Below are positions 46,155 through 56,114 of a DNA stretch of 64,000 nt, piece after piece. This DNA is from Pseudomonas laurylsulfatiphila. GTDB lineage: Bacteria > Pseudomonadota > Gammaproteobacteria > Pseudomonadales > Pseudomonadaceae. The DNA lies in the NCBI RefSeq assembly GCF_002934665.1, contig NZ_NIRS01000010.1, forward strand, positions 62,001-126,000, given 5' to 3'. Under the pieces are notes generated by a model, which searched no databases, had not been told where the DNA came from, and saw only the letters and a program-made list of their open reading frames with translations. Numbering within the stretch: the first letter of the stretch is position 1; each line of letters opens with the position of its first letter. Both the position numbers and the translations under genes were made by a program.

Positions 46155-46688
46155 ATGACTTACCACATCCGCGATGCCGAGCATGCCGATCTGCCGGCCA
46201 TCCGCGACATCTACAACGACGCGGTGCTCAACACCACCGCGATCTGGAACGAGCAAGCGGTCGATCTCGACAACCGCCAGGCCTGGTTCAGCGCCCGGCA
46301 AACCCAGCGTTATCCGATTCTGGTGATTGTCGATGCCGACAACTCGGTGCTCGGTTACGCCTCGTTCGGCGACTGGCGCCCCTTCGACGGTTTCCGCCAC
46401 ACCGTCGAGCACTCGGTCTACGTGCGCAGTGACCAGCGTGGCAACGGCCTCGGCCCGAAACTGATGGTAGCGCTGATCGAACGCGCCAAAGACTGCGGCA
46501 AGCATGTGATGGTCGCCGCCATCGAAAGTGGCAACGCTGCGTCCATTCGTTTGCACGAGCGCATTGGCTTCGTGACCACCGGGCAAATGCCCCAGGTCGG
46601 CACCAAGTTCGGCCGCTGGCTGGACCTGACCTTCATGCAACTGACCCTCAACCCCGGCGCGCAACCGCCGAGCGTCAACCAGGAGTAA
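46155..46688 (+). CDS. GNAT acetyltransferase, phosphinothricin/methionine-sulfoximine type
   Basis: Acetyl-CoA-dependent N-acetyltransferase of 177 aa. The GNAT fold is evident: IRDAEHADLPAIRDIYNDAV at the N-terminus, the acetyl-CoA loop QRGNGLG and a C-terminal ENAxxxLHERxGF-like segment (GNAASIRLHERIGFVTTG). It resembles P. aeruginosa PA4866, which lies at the same place in the urease cluster and acetylates methionine sulfoximine, methionine sulfone and phosphinothricin. It might protect glutamine synthetase when ammonia is assimilated. Confidence 0.9.
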   Translation: MTYHIRDAEHADLPAIRDIYNDAVLNTTAIWNEQAVDLDNRQAWFSARQTQRYPILVIVDADNSVLGYASFGDWRPFDGFRHTVEHSVYVRSDQRGNGLGPKLMVALIERAKDCGKHVMVAAIESGNAASIRLHERIGFVTTGQMPQVGTKFGRWLDLTFMQLTLNPGAQPPSVNQE

Positions 46689-46694
46689 TGCCCG

Positions 46695-47228
46695 ATGAAC
46701 GCCGCCCAACTGCGACGCGTCAACGTTGAAAGCTTTGCGCACTATCGTCAGGGCCTGATCGACCTGCTGCTCGATGCCGTCGGTTATGGCGCCAGTGTCG
46801 GCTTCATGGCCGGCCTCGATGCGACCCAGGCCCACGCCTATTTCGATGAGGTCCAGGACAACCTGAACAAGGGCAATCTGTTGCTGTGGGTGGTGGTCAA
46901 GGACGAACAGGTGCAGGCCAGCGTGCAATTGGGTTTGTGCCAGAAAGCCAACGGCCTGAACCGCGCCGAAGTGCAAAAGCTGCTGGTGCGCGAACATGCC
47001 CGGCGTCGCGGCCTGGGCCAGCAACTGATGAGCGCTCTGGAGGCGGCCGCCCTGCAGCACAAGCGCGGCATGCTGTACCTCGACACCGAGGCCGGTTCGC
47101 CTGCCGAAGCCTTCTACCAATCGCTGGGCTATACCCGTGCCGGTGAAATCCCCGACTACGCCTGCGACCCGAGCGGCCGCTACAAACCGACCGCCCTCTA
47201 CTACAAGATTCTTCAGGGGGCCCATTGA
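46695..47228 (+). CDS. GNAT acetyltransferase of unknown substrate
   Basis: Second GNAT protein, 177 aa, seven bases after the first. The core has VQKLLVREHARRRGLGQQLM with the acetyl-CoA loop RRRGLG, and LYLDTEAGSPAEAFYQSLGY near the C-terminus. The substrate is unknown. Its stop overlaps the ureB start (TGATG), so it is cotranslated with urease. Confidence 0.9.
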   Translation: MNAAQLRRVNVESFAHYRQGLIDLLLDAVGYGASVGFMAGLDATQAHAYFDEVQDNLNKGNLLLWVVVKDEQVQASVQLGLCQKANGLNRAEVQKLLVREHARRRGLGQQLMSALEAAALQHKRGMLYLDTEAGSPAEAFYQSLGYTRAGEIPDYACDPSGRYKPTALYYKILQGAH

Positions 47229-47536
47229 TGATTCCCGGTGAATACCAGATCCAGTCCGGCGACATCGAACTCAACGTCGGCCGCCGCACGATCAGCCTGA
47301 AGGTGGCCAACAGTGGTGATCGGCCGATCCAGGTCGGCTCGCATTATCACTTTTTCGAAACCAACGACGCCCTGGCGTTCGACCGTGCCGCCAGTCGCGG
47401 CATGCGCCTGAACATCCCCGCCGGCACGGCGGTGCGTTTTGAACCGGGGCAGAGTCGCGAGGTGGAGTTGGTGGATCTGGCGGGGCATCGTCGGGTGTTC
47501 GGGTTTGCCGGCAGGATCATGGGCGATCTCGATTAA
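47228..47536 (+). CDS. ureB: Urease subunit beta
   Basis: 102-residue structural subunit. It has MIPGEYQIQSGDIELNVGR, IQVGSHYHFFETNDALAFDR and GMRLNIPAGTAVRFEPG. The ATG at 47228 overlaps the preceding stop; a TTG three bases upstream is an unlikely alternative. Confidence 0.97.
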   Translation: MIPGEYQIQSGDIELNVGRRTISLKVANSGDRPIQVGSHYHFFETNDALAFDRAASRGMRLNIPAGTAVRFEPGQSREVELVDLAGHRRVFGFAGRIMGDLD

Positions 47537-47546
47537 AGATCAAAAG

Positions 47547-47640
47547 ATCGCAGCCTCGCTTCGCGAGACAGCTCCTACAGAATTCTCCAATGTGATCGCG
47601 GCCCCCTGTAGGAGCTGTCGAGCGAAGCGAGGCTGCGATA
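47547..47640. repeat. REP pair, GATCGCAGCCT family
   Basis: AAGATCGCAGCCTCGCTTCG ... CTGTAGGAGCTGTCGAGCGA, an inverted pair between ureB and ureC. This family differs in sequence from the other two in the window. Confidence 0.85.
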
Positions 47641-47689
47641 GCGAGCAACGCGAGCGGTACCAAATTCAATTGAATCTCAGGGCGAACGA

Positions 47690-49390
47690 ATGAAGATTTC
47701 CCGTCAAGCCTACGCCGACATGTTCGGTCCCACTATCGGTGACAAGGTGCGCCTGGCCGATACCGAATTGTGGATCGAAGTGGAACAGGACTTCACCACC
47801 TACGGCGAAGAAGTGAAATTCGGTGGCGGTAAAGTCATTCGTGACGGCCAGGGTCAGAGCCAGTTGCTGGCCGCTGACGTGGTCGACACCCTGATCACCA
47901 ACGCGTTGATCATCGATCACTGGGGTATCGTCAAGGCTGACGTCGGCCTCAAGGACGGGCGCATCGCGGCGATCGGCAAGGCTGGCAACCCGGACATCCA
48001 GCCCAACGTCAACATCGCCATTGGCGCCAGCACCGAAGTCATCGCCGGCGAAGGCATGATCCTCACCGCCGGCGGCATCGACACCCATATCCACTTCATC
48101 TGCCCGCAGCAGATCGAAGAGGCATTGATGAGCGGTGTCACCACCATGATCGGTGGCGGCACCGGCCCGGCTACCGGCACCAATGCGACCACCTGCACCT
48201 CCGGGCCGTGGCACCTGGCGCGCATGCTCCAGGCCGCCGACGCCTTCCCGATGAACATCGGCCTCACCGGCAAGGGCAACGCCAGCTTGCCGGAGCCGTT
48301 GATCGAACAGGTCAAGGCCGGTGCCATCGGCCTGAAGTTGCATGAGGACTGGGGCACTACGCCCGCGAGCATCGACAACTGCCTGAGCGTGGCCGACCGG
48401 TTCGACGTGCAGGTGGCGATCCACACCGACACCCTTAACGAATCCGGCTTCGTCGAGACCACCCTCGCCGCCTTCAAGGGCCGCACCATTCACACCTATC
48501 ACACCGAAGGTGCCGGTGGCGGTCACGCGCCGGACATCATCAAGGCCTGCGGTTTTACCAACGTGCTGCCGAGTTCGACCAACCCGACACGGCCGTTCAC
48601 CCGCAACACCATCGACGAACACCTCGACATGCTGATGGTCTGCCATCACCTCGACCCGAGCATTGCCGAGGATGTGGCCTTCGCCGAAAGCCGCATCCGC
48701 CGCGAGACGATTGCCGCCGAAGACATCCTCCACGACCTCGGAGCGTTCTCGATGATCAGCTCCGACAGCCAGGCCATGGGCCGGGTCGGCGAAGTCATCA
48801 CCCGCACCTGGCAGACCGCCGACAAGATGAAAAAACAGCGCGGGCCGCTGCCCGGCGATGGTGAGGGCAACGACAACTTCCGCGCCAAGCGCTACATCGC
48901 CAAGTACACCATCAACCCGGCGATCACCCACGGCATCAGCCATGAAGTGGGTTCGGTCGAAGTGGGCAAATGGGCGGACCTGGTGCTCTGGCGTCCGGCA
49001 TTTTTCGGCGTGAAACCGACGCTGATTCTCAAGGGCGGCGCCATCGCGGCCAGCCTGATGGGCGACGCCAATGCCTCGATCCCGACACCGCAACCGGTGC
49101 ACTACCGCCCCATGTTCGCCAGCTATGGCGGCTCGCTGCACGCCACCTGCATGACCTTCATCAGTCAGGCGGCGCAGGAGGCCGGCTTGCCTGAAGCGCT
49201 GGGTTTGAAGAAGAAAATCGCTGTGGTCAAAGGTTGCCGCGACGTGCAGAAAACCGACCTGATCCACAACGATTACCTGCCGAAAATCGACGTCGATCCG
49301 CAGACCTATCAGGTCAAGGCCGATGGGGTTTTGCTGTGGTGTGAACCGGCTGAAACATTGCCGATGGCCCAGCGTTACTTCCTGTTCTGA
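47690..49390 (+). CDS. ureC: Urease subunit alpha (catalytic)
   Basis: Catalytic subunit of 566 aa with the dinuclear nickel site. It has GGIDTHIHFICPQQ (nickel-ligand histidines), the carbamylated lysine in GAIGLKLHEDWG, nickel ligands in VAIHTDTLNESGF and HTYHTEGAGGGHAPD, the mobile-flap cysteine in MVCHHLDPSI and the catalytic aspartate region in SSDSQAMGRVGE. Complete and in good condition. A strong terminator follows. Confidence 0.97.
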   Translation: MKISRQAYADMFGPTIGDKVRLADTELWIEVEQDFTTYGEEVKFGGGKVIRDGQGQSQLLAADVVDTLITNALIIDHWGIVKADVGLKDGRIAAIGKAGNPDIQPNVNIAIGASTEVIAGEGMILTAGGIDTHIHFICPQQIEEALMSGVTTMIGGGTGPATGTNATTCTSGPWHLARMLQAADAFPMNIGLTGKGNASLPEPLIEQVKAGAIGLKLHEDWGTTPASIDNCLSVADRFDVQVAIHTDTLNESGFVETTLAAFKGRTIHTYHTEGAGGGHAPDIIKACGFTNVLPSSTNPTRPFTRNTIDEHLDMLMVCHHLDPSIAEDVAFAESRIRRETIAAEDILHDLGAFSMISSDSQAMGRVGEVITRTWQTADKMKKQRGPLPGDGEGNDNFRAKRYIAKYTINPAITHGISHEVGSVEVGKWADLVLWRPAFFGVKPTLILKGGAIAASLMGDANASIPTPQPVHYRPMFASYGGSLHATCMTFISQAAQEAGLPEALGLKKKIAVVKGCRDVQKTDLIHNDYLPKIDVDPQTYQVKADGVLLWCEPAETLPMAQRYFLF

Positions 49391-49411
49391 ACCGGCAACC
49401 ACGACACGAGC

Positions 49412-49450
49412 AAAGGCCTCGCACACCCGGTGTCGAGGCCTTTGTTTTTT
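49412..49450. terminator. Bidirectional terminator between ureC and the NEL gene
   Basis: AAAGGCCTCG / CGAGGCCTTT stem, further paired ACAC/GTGT, followed by TTTGTTTTTT on the plus strand, and with an A-rich start giving T residues on the minus strand. Serves two convergent genes. Confidence 0.88.
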
Positions 49451-49456
49451 CCGTGA

Positions 49457-52400
49457 TTACTGAACGGATTCAATCCGCAGCCGATCCAGCTTGGCCCGAA
49501 TCATCGCTTCCCGTGTCAGTTTTTTCAGCAACTGCGTAATCTGCAGATCGATGTCATCCAAGGCTTGAACATATTCCTCGTCAGTCATCAGCTTGCCGTC
49601 CGCAAAGTCAGTTTCACTTTTGCCCAACTCACTGCACAACCCCTTGATTTCCGTCTCCACCGCCGCCTTTCCCTCGGCAGTGAGCCGCGTACCTTCGGCC
49701 CGACGCTGCAACGCATCCTGCAAATCGGTAGTGGCGTCGATCCTGCGCTTCAAGCCGTTCAATTCTTCGCGGTAAGTAGACTCCAGCCAGGTTCGCCAGA
49801 GCGGTTGCTCGAAGAGGCGATCAATCAGCAGATCACCTTCCTCCAGCGCCTTGATCCGCTGGAACGCTGCTTCGGTCATATCCTTGCTCACACCGGCGAT
49901 TTTGCGAAACTGCATGCCCCGCGCCTGCCACGGCAAATCCAGACGCTCCGCCAGATCGGTCATGTAGGCCAGGTGCACCTCCACTTCATCGATAGTGCCG
50001 ATCACATCGCCATTGGCGTCGTAGCGACGGAACCGTTCGCCGTTAGCCAACCGCGCGGACACCCGCGAACGGGCAATGGCGCCGAGCTCATCGAGCCGGG
50101 ACTTGCCCAGGGCCAGTTCCAGCAATTGCGCCTCGATCAGGTCCGCACGCACCAGGGCGTAGGCTTCGTGCACCATCACCTGCACGCCCATGGCATTGAA
50201 CAGTTGCGTGCCGCCATCCACGCACTCGGTGGGCGTTGCCGCCTCGTTGAACAGCTTGATTCGCAGTTCGCTGTCGCTGGCCATGGCTTCGAGCATGCGC
50301 CAGACCTTGGTCGTCAGTTCCGTCTGATAGGCACCGCCGTCCTTGAAGTCGGCGGACTGGGTGAGCTTGCGCAGCTCATTGAAAAACGGCACCGAACCAA
50401 ACTCGTCTTCAACGTCGTTCCAGACTTCCTGCTTTTCCTGCCATTGCCGCTCAGTCATGCCCATCCACCAATCCGCGCTGTCGAGCAGACCTCGGGGTGG
50501 GTATGGGCGGTCCGGGTCCATGCCGACCGACTCGATGTACAACCTGAGGGTGTCGAGGTTTTCCGGTGATATCCAGTGCGGCTCCCGGCTGATCACCGTG
50601 CGTGCCAGCAACTCGGCGCGAAACGATCCGGGCGCGACTTGCGATATCCGGCTGATCGGATTGCGGCTCAATTCAATGAAAATACTGCGTGGCCGCGACT
50701 GGGAAAACAGACCGACAGGCCAACTGTCCAGTCCGGCATCGCTCAATACCAACACCTGCAAATGCGGCATCCGGCTGATATCAGGAATGAGCTTCAGCGG
50801 GTTGCCGCGCAGCGCCAACGACCTCAGGCGTGTCAGATTCTTCAGGCGATCCACCGCCAATACATCCAGCTCGATGCGGTTGTCGTTGAGGAACAGGTCG
50901 GTGAGATGACGCATGTCCTTCAGTACCGGCGGAACAGCGGTCAGCAGATTGTCTTGCAGGTTGAGGTAGCGCACCTGATGGAACGGGTCGAGGAACGACA
51001 GGTTCCCGGAACGCAACTGCCCACCGCGCAGGCTCAGGCTGGTGACATGATCGAAGTTGGCCTCCAGTCTCGGCAGGGTTTCCAGCAGTCGGCTCAGCCT
51101 GGGAATGTTGTCCAGATTCAACGCCTGCGGCCGCACTACCCCGGAAACCTCGATTCCCTCAGGCCCGGTGCGCTGCCAGCATTGCCTGAGCGCTTTGTAG
51201 ATGTTGTTTCGCGCATGCCACTCCGCCACGCCCGCCGGGGTAAACCGAGCGGATTGTGTCGGCGAATTCATCCAGCGTTGCAGGGTGCGGTTCAACTGGT
51301 TGAACTCGGCCTCCAGCACGGTCAGCCGTTCATGCACCGCCCCTTCACCCTGACCGAAACCCGCCAGCAGTGTCTCGACTTCCTCCGAGGTAAAATCCGG
51401 ATAAAGTGCATGAGCCCGTCGTCGCAGCCCCACGCCTTGCGGTGCTTGTCGGGCATAGCCACGCATGCCGCCACGCAAGCGCATGACGCTCGGGTCGTAA
51501 GCCGGCCTGGTGATCGGGTTGTCCCGCAGAATCAGCTCAAACCGGGATCGATCCAGCGGCTGCGCCCTGACCGCTTGCTCAAGGCGTGAAGACTCATGGA
51601 TTTCAAAGCCAAGCGCTGTGCGCTCAGAGTCGGGCAAGGCATGCAGCACCGCCGCGTACAGATTGTCCGCACCGTGCAGATGTTGATCGCTGCCATCCCG
51701 TGCCTCGTATTGGCCATCCTCACCCAGGACCAGCACTTTGCGGGTCGGCGCGTCGACGGGGCCGAGACTGTCGGTCAGTGATCCCGTGAATGAATACTCA
51801 CGGATTTCCAGACGCAGATCCGCCGGCCAGCCCGGCAATGCGGCCAGCGAGTGCAGCTCCAGGCGTGCGGTATCGCGATTGTGCAGTACGTCGAGGTACA
51901 AGCCTTCATAAGCCCGTGTCACACGCAGTTGTTCCGCTGCCTCTCGAGCTTGTTGAGCCAGTCTCAACGGAACACGTTTTTTTTCCTTCAAATGCTGCAC
52001 ATCCGAGGGATGCGTTTCACTCAGCAACTCCTGCGCCTGACTGACAGAGATATCAGCCCCATCATCCTTGAGCATGTTCACCAACGGATCGTCCGACCGA
52101 GTACGGCGCTTGTACAACAGGTCGAACAACTGACTTTTGCGCTGACGCGCCAGCGCCGCCCATTGATCACAAAGTGCCTGGACACGTTTCGCTTGTTCAC
52201 CGGAATACCCTTCTCCCAGCAGTTCGCGTAGCGCTGTTTCGTCAAGGAAACCGACCACCCGTTCAGGCAACTCACCCCCAAGCAGTTCAGACCAGGTCAT
52301 CTGCAAGGTATTGGTCGCTGACGCATTAGCGTAGCCCTCCTTGATCGATACACCGGTCAGGCCCGGTCCCTGGAAGACTTCAATGGCCTTGTCGCCTGGC

Positions 52401-54727
52401 CAGCCGTGCAATTCCGTCATGAGTCGAAGCGAGTAATCCGCCCAATCGCTACCGATCCGATGGGCCAGAATCTGTTGCGCACCGGCTTCGGCATCGGCAT
52501 GGGCCTTGAAGCGCTTGAGGGTATCGGCCAATGACGCGGGCGGAGTTTCATGCTCGACATGGAGCCGGCGCAAGGTGTTTTCATGCACGCCGCTGGCAGT
52601 CAAAGCCTGCTCCAGGGTCTCATCGGACAGCCCCTCCACCGAAGCGCCCAGACGCCTGAGCACTACGCGCCGATCCCATTCGAGCGGTTGATCGAGTTCG
52701 GTCTTCCAGCTGCCGGCACCGTTGTGCTCCAACAGCGGCTGATAGGCATCGGCGCGAGTCGGGTGTTGCAGCCGATGCTGGCCGGTTTCCGGGTCTTGCC
52801 TGACGGCATAGCATTTGTCATCGAGCCGCAGCAGGTCCTGTTCCTGATGACGGTACAGCCCTGTGTCACCGGCCTTCGCCCCATCGGGCAATGTGATCGA
52901 TTGCTCATAGGGCGCAAGGTTAGGGTTCCACAACCGCTCCTTGCCGCCGACTTCCACTGGCTTGAGCCCCTCGACAAACGGCGACACCTTGATGGGTGCG
53001 ACAGCGGGGCCGGGCAACACATGGCCGGCGCCCATCAGTGCCAGTTGCGCGAAGTTGATCAAGACCCCGTTGAAGTACGCCGACGCCTGCTCCTTGTCAC
53101 CCTTGCTCCAGTCCTCGACGCCTTCGGCAACCTCGGCGAGCATTTGCGCGACCATGATGCCGAGCATGGCTTCCCCCAGCCCCGGCACCAGCATTGCGGC
53201 GAAATTGAATACATTCCAGCCGATCGACAGGTAACCGGTCAGGCGCTTGAAGCGTGCGTTGGCATCCTCGTCGCCGGTCGGTATGGCGATCAGCCGGGCA
53301 TCGGCGATGGCCTTGTTACGCCGCTCCACAAACAGGGTGATCCACAGATCATCCGCGACCTGGTTAGTCACCGGTTCCGCATCGGGATTTTCGACCGCCG
53401 TTTCACGCCACCACGGGCCCATGTCCAGCGGTTCGCGCTCATGCCAGGTGTAGGTCGTGAGACGCTCATTGACCCGGGCGAAAAACTGCCCTTTGTCCTT
53501 CTGCGCCACAAACCGGCTGAAAAAGGCCTGGTAATCGGTACTTCTCAACTGACCCAGGAGCGCCTTCATGAATGCGGTCAGCGAGGGATACTCCTTCAAC
53601 GGATGGTCAGGATCATCGGGCACATAGGCGATCAACGGACCGCTTACACGGCTCTGTTGATAGATATCCTCGCGGCGCAACAGCTCATCGTTCAACCCCT
53701 GCGGCCCATTGGCGAAGAAGGCTTGCAGCAGTTTGAATTGATCGTATTCCCGGCCCGGCAGAACAGGGACGCGGTGCGACCAGTCGGTCCAGAATCTCAA
53801 CAGGGCCGGCGTCAACGCTTCAACTTCGCGCTTTATTTGCGATGGCTCGCTGACCGCGCTGAACAACACGATGCCGGTCAACCGAAAACCCATCAGCGAC
53901 AAGCGATGACCATACAACGGCCGGTCGTACAGCGTGATGTTTGCCTGCCCCTCACGCACCTGGCCCAGTTTGCCGTAGGCATAGTCAGTGATATCGCCCT
54001 TCAATCGGGCAATCAGTGCGGCCACATGAAAGGCCGCCTGTTCACTGGCCACCGAGTCTTGTTGCAAGGTTCGCTGTGCTTGCGGGGTATCGGGCAACAG
54101 GACGGACTTGATGTGCCGCTGGTATTGCCCGCCGATGTCCAGGCTGCGGCACAACGCGGCAAAGTCCGGCAGGGCAATGGCCGGCTCCAGGCTGAGACTG
54201 CCCCGACTGTCCTTGCGGTAAATACCGGAACTGTCTCGGAACGCTTCTTCGACGGTTTCAGCTTCCTCGAAGTTGTGCAGCGCCGCCTCCAGCAAGGTGG
54301 ACTGGCGGACGCGACTGGCACCGGTGTCGATGCCGAAGATGATCGTACTGGGCACCTCGAGCTGCACGCTGAGTTCGTCGGCGCGTTCAACCGAGCTGAA
54401 ATTCGCCTGCAACATCTCCTTGAGCAGTGGTTCGGCGAAGGCTTCAATGTCGTGTTGCAAGCTGCCCAGGGTTTTGTCCAGTATGCCCTGCACACGCCAG
54501 CGCTCCTCGATCAACTGCTTCAGGTACTGACGGTCAATGGCCCGTGCGCCGCTGTACCACTCGGGCATCGCCGGCTTCAGGGTTTCGAGGGATTTGAGCC
54601 TTGCAAGAGGGGCATTTTTCAGGACGCCCGGTATCCCGTTGAATACGCGACGGTAATGCACGCCCTGGTGTTCGACGCCTGTGGTTTCAATGGTTTGTTG
54701 TGAATGGCTTCCATGCAATTCAGACAC
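49457..54727 (-). CDS. Giant LRR-NEL protein, predicted E3 ubiquitin ligase effector/toxin
   Basis: Very large protein, 1,756 aa from the GTG at 54727 (AAGG ~9 bases upstream); an ATG at 54925 in the same frame would add 66 residues. The N-terminal ~900 residues resemble the dermonecrotic-toxin-like DUF6543 region common in fluorescent pseudomonads. They include a hydrophobic stretch (~505-545, VFNFAAMLVPGLGEAMLGIM). Leucine-rich repeats follow at ~1205-1345 (YLNLQDNLLTAVPPVL, LFLNDNRIELDVL). The C-terminal NEL domain (~1400-1756) has its catalytic Cys1502 in ECVDGG, the CxD motif of IpaH/SspH ligases. No classical signal peptide. Predicted to ubiquitinate host proteins after delivery into eukaryotic cells; delivery route unknown. 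Confidence 0.85.
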   Translation of the reverse strand: MSELHGSHSQQTIETTGVEHQGVHYRRVFNGIPGVLKNAPLARLKSLETLKPAMPEWYSGARAIDRQYLKQLIEERWRVQGILDKTLGSLQHDIEAFAEPLLKEMLQANFSSVERADELSVQLEVPSTIIFGIDTGASRVRQSTLLEAALHNFEEAETVEEAFRDSSGIYRKDSRGSLSLEPAIALPDFAALCRSLDIGGQYQRHIKSVLLPDTPQAQRTLQQDSVASEQAAFHVAALIARLKGDITDYAYGKLGQVREGQANITLYDRPLYGHRLSLMGFRLTGIVLFSAVSEPSQIKREVEALTPALLRFWTDWSHRVPVLPGREYDQFKLLQAFFANGPQGLNDELLRREDIYQQSRVSGPLIAYVPDDPDHPLKEYPSLTAFMKALLGQLRSTDYQAFFSRFVAQKDKGQFFARVNERLTTYTWHEREPLDMGPWWRETAVENPDAEPVTNQVADDLWITLFVERRNKAIADARLIAIPTGDEDANARFKRLTGYLSIGWNVFNFAAMLVPGLGEAMLGIMVAQMLAEVAEGVEDWSKGDKEQASAYFNGVLINFAQLALMGAGHVLPGPAVAPIKVSPFVEGLKPVEVGGKERLWNPNLAPYEQSITLPDGAKAGDTGLYRHQEQDLLRLDDKCYAVRQDPETGQHRLQHPTRADAYQPLLEHNGAGSWKTELDQPLEWDRRVVLRRLGASVEGLSDETLEQALTASGVHENTLRRLHVEHETPPASLADTLKRFKAHADAEAGAQQILAHRIGSDWADYSLRLMTELHGWPGDKAIEVFQGPGLTGVSIKEGYANASATNTLQMTWSELLGGELPERVVGFLDETALRELLGEGYSGEQAKRVQALCDQWAALARQRKSQLFDLLYKRRTRSDDPLVNMLKDDGADISVSQAQELLSETHPSDVQHLKEKKRVPLRLAQQAREAAEQLRVTRAYEGLYLDVLHNRDTARLELHSLAALPGWPADLRLEIREYSFTGSLTDSLGPVDAPTRKVLVLGEDGQYEARDGSDQHLHGADNLYAAVLHALPDSERTALGFEIHESSRLEQAVRAQPLDRSRFELILRDNPITRPAYDPSVMRLRGGMRGYARQAPQGVGLRRRAHALYPDFTSEEVETLLAGFGQGEGAVHERLTVLEAEFNQLNRTLQRWMNSPTQSARFTPAGVAEWHARNNIYKALRQCWQRTGPEGIEVSGVVRPQALNLDNIPRLSRLLETLPRLEANFDHVTSLSLRGGQLRSGNLSFLDPFHQVRYLNLQDNLLTAVPPVLKDMRHLTDLFLNDNRIELDVLAVDRLKNLTRLRSLALRGNPLKLIPDISRMPHLQVLVLSDAGLDSWPVGLFSQSRPRSIFIELSRNPISRISQVAPGSFRAELLARTVISREPHWISPENLDTLRLYIESVGMDPDRPYPPRGLLDSADWWMGMTERQWQEKQEVWNDVEDEFGSVPFFNELRKLTQSADFKDGGAYQTELTTKVWRMLEAMASDSELRIKLFNEAATPTECVDGGTQLFNAMGVQVMVHEAYALVRADLIEAQLLELALGKSRLDELGAIARSRVSARLANGERFRRYDANGDVIGTIDEVEVHLAYMTDLAERLDLPWQARGMQFRKIAGVSKDMTEAAFQRIKALEEGDLLIDRLFEQPLWRTWLESTYREELNGLKRRIDATTDLQDALQRRAEGTRLTAEGKAAVETEIKGLCSELGKSETDFADGKLMTDEEYVQALDDIDLQITQLLKKLTREAMIRAKLDRLRIESVQ

Positions 54728-54975
54728 TGTTACAACACCTTGATGGCTGGATTTGAACCCACAGCTTCGCCAACCCGCCCGCCAAACAAAAGCCCAAAAA
54801 ACCGTTGGGCCACCCCTGAAAAAAGGCCTCCACCGTTCGAAATTCAAAGAGCCTTCAATACATAAGTACCGCCAATGAGGCCTGGACTTATGCCACCGAA
54901 CGAGCGGTCGTGTTTTTTCCGGCAAAGGGACTACTATTCGATTCGCTGTCCCCGATTCACGCTCAGGTAACCACC

Positions 54976-56103
54976 ATGCGTCTTTCCGAATTCATCGTGC
55001 TACAGGTTGATCGCATCGTCGATGAGTGGGAGCAGTTCGCCAAAACCATCACCCCGGCCGCGGAGTCCATGGACAGCGCCGCCTTGCGCGATCATGCCCG
55101 GTCGATCCTGCTGGCCGCAGCCCGGGACATGTGCAAGCCCCAGACACCCGCCGAGCAAGCGGCCAAGGCACGCGGCGAAGGCCCGGAGAAAACCCCGAGC
55201 CTCGACGAGGCCGGTGCCAGCCATGGCGAGTTGCGCCATACCGTGGGTTTTGACCTGGTGCAGATGACCAGTGAATTCCGTCATTTGCGCGCCTGTGTCA
55301 TCCGCATGTGGGTCAACAGTCTGCAATCGCCTGACCTGGCCTACTTCCAGGACATGATCCGTTTCAACGAAGCCATCGACGAAGCCCTGGCTGAATCCAC
55401 CGCCGCCTATGCCGAAATGGTCAACCGCTCCCGGGACATTTTCCTCGCGATCCTGGGTCATGACCTGCGCGCGCCGCTGCAGGCGGTGAGCATGTCCACC
55501 GAAATACTAATGCGCAAAGCCGCGCTGGAAGGTGATGCGCTCAAGTGCGCGATCAATATCCAGCGCAGCACCGGACATCTGGCAGTGATGGTCGGGGATT
55601 TGCTGGAACTGGTGCGCAGTCGCCTGGGCAAGCACCTGCCGATCGAACCGGCGCCCATGGACCTGGCCGAAGCGGCACGGGACGCGATTGCGCGGGCCTG
55701 TGCCGGTCAACCGGAGTGCGATCCGACCCTGACGGTACAGGGTGACACCCGCGGCACCTGGGACCCGCGCAGGCTCGACCAGATGCTGCAAAACCTGATC
55801 GGCAATGCCTTGCAGCATGGCTCAAGCAAACGTGAAGTGACCTTGACCCTCAAGGGCGAGGCCGACAGCGTTCGGCTGACAGTGCAGAACAATGGAGTCC
55901 CCATCCCTGGCGATGCGATCCCGACCATTTTCGACCCACTGGTGCGCAGTGCCAGCGAAGAACTCGGCGAGCCTACTACCAGCCTTGGATTGGGGTTGTT
56001 TATCGTCAAGGAAGTGGTCGACGCCCACCGGGGGACGATTGAAGTCAGTTCCAGTGAGAGGGATGGCACGACCTTCACCGTGGTATTGCCACGCAAAACC
56101 TGA
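54976..56103 (+). CDS. Sensor histidine kinase with RsbRD-like N-terminal domain
   Basis: Soluble-looking kinase of 376 aa without membrane segments. The N-terminal helical sensor (~1-150) resembles the RsbRD/RsbT-coantagonist domain (RLSEFIVLQVDRIVDEWEQF). HisKA carries the His in AILGHDLRAPLQAV. HATPase_c has the N box LIGNALQHG and G2 GLGLFIVKEVVDAHRG. No response regulator is adjacent, so it is an orphan kinase here. ATG54976 has AGGTAA upstream. It is divergent from the NEL gene with ~250 bp between them. Confidence 0.88.
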   Translation: MRLSEFIVLQVDRIVDEWEQFAKTITPAAESMDSAALRDHARSILLAAARDMCKPQTPAEQAAKARGEGPEKTPSLDEAGASHGELRHTVGFDLVQMTSEFRHLRACVIRMWVNSLQSPDLAYFQDMIRFNEAIDEALAESTAAYAEMVNRSRDIFLAILGHDLRAPLQAVSMSTEILMRKAALEGDALKCAINIQRSTGHLAVMVGDLLELVRSRLGKHLPIEPAPMDLAEAARDAIARACAGQPECDPTLTVQGDTRGTWDPRRLDQMLQNLIGNALQHGSSKREVTLTLKGEADSVRLTVQNNGVPIPGDAIPTIFDPLVRSASEELGEPTTSLGLGLFIVKEVVDAHRGTIEVSSSERDGTTFTVVLPRKT

Positions 56104-56114
56104 AGCCCCCCCGT

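Noticed and set aside
47666..49426. 586-codon open frame antisense to ureC
   Set aside because: No protein motifs, and ureC on the other strand is unambiguous.
52550..54703. 717-codon open frame antisense to the NEL gene
   Set aside because: Low-complexity composition typical of shadow frames; the minus strand has recognised domains.
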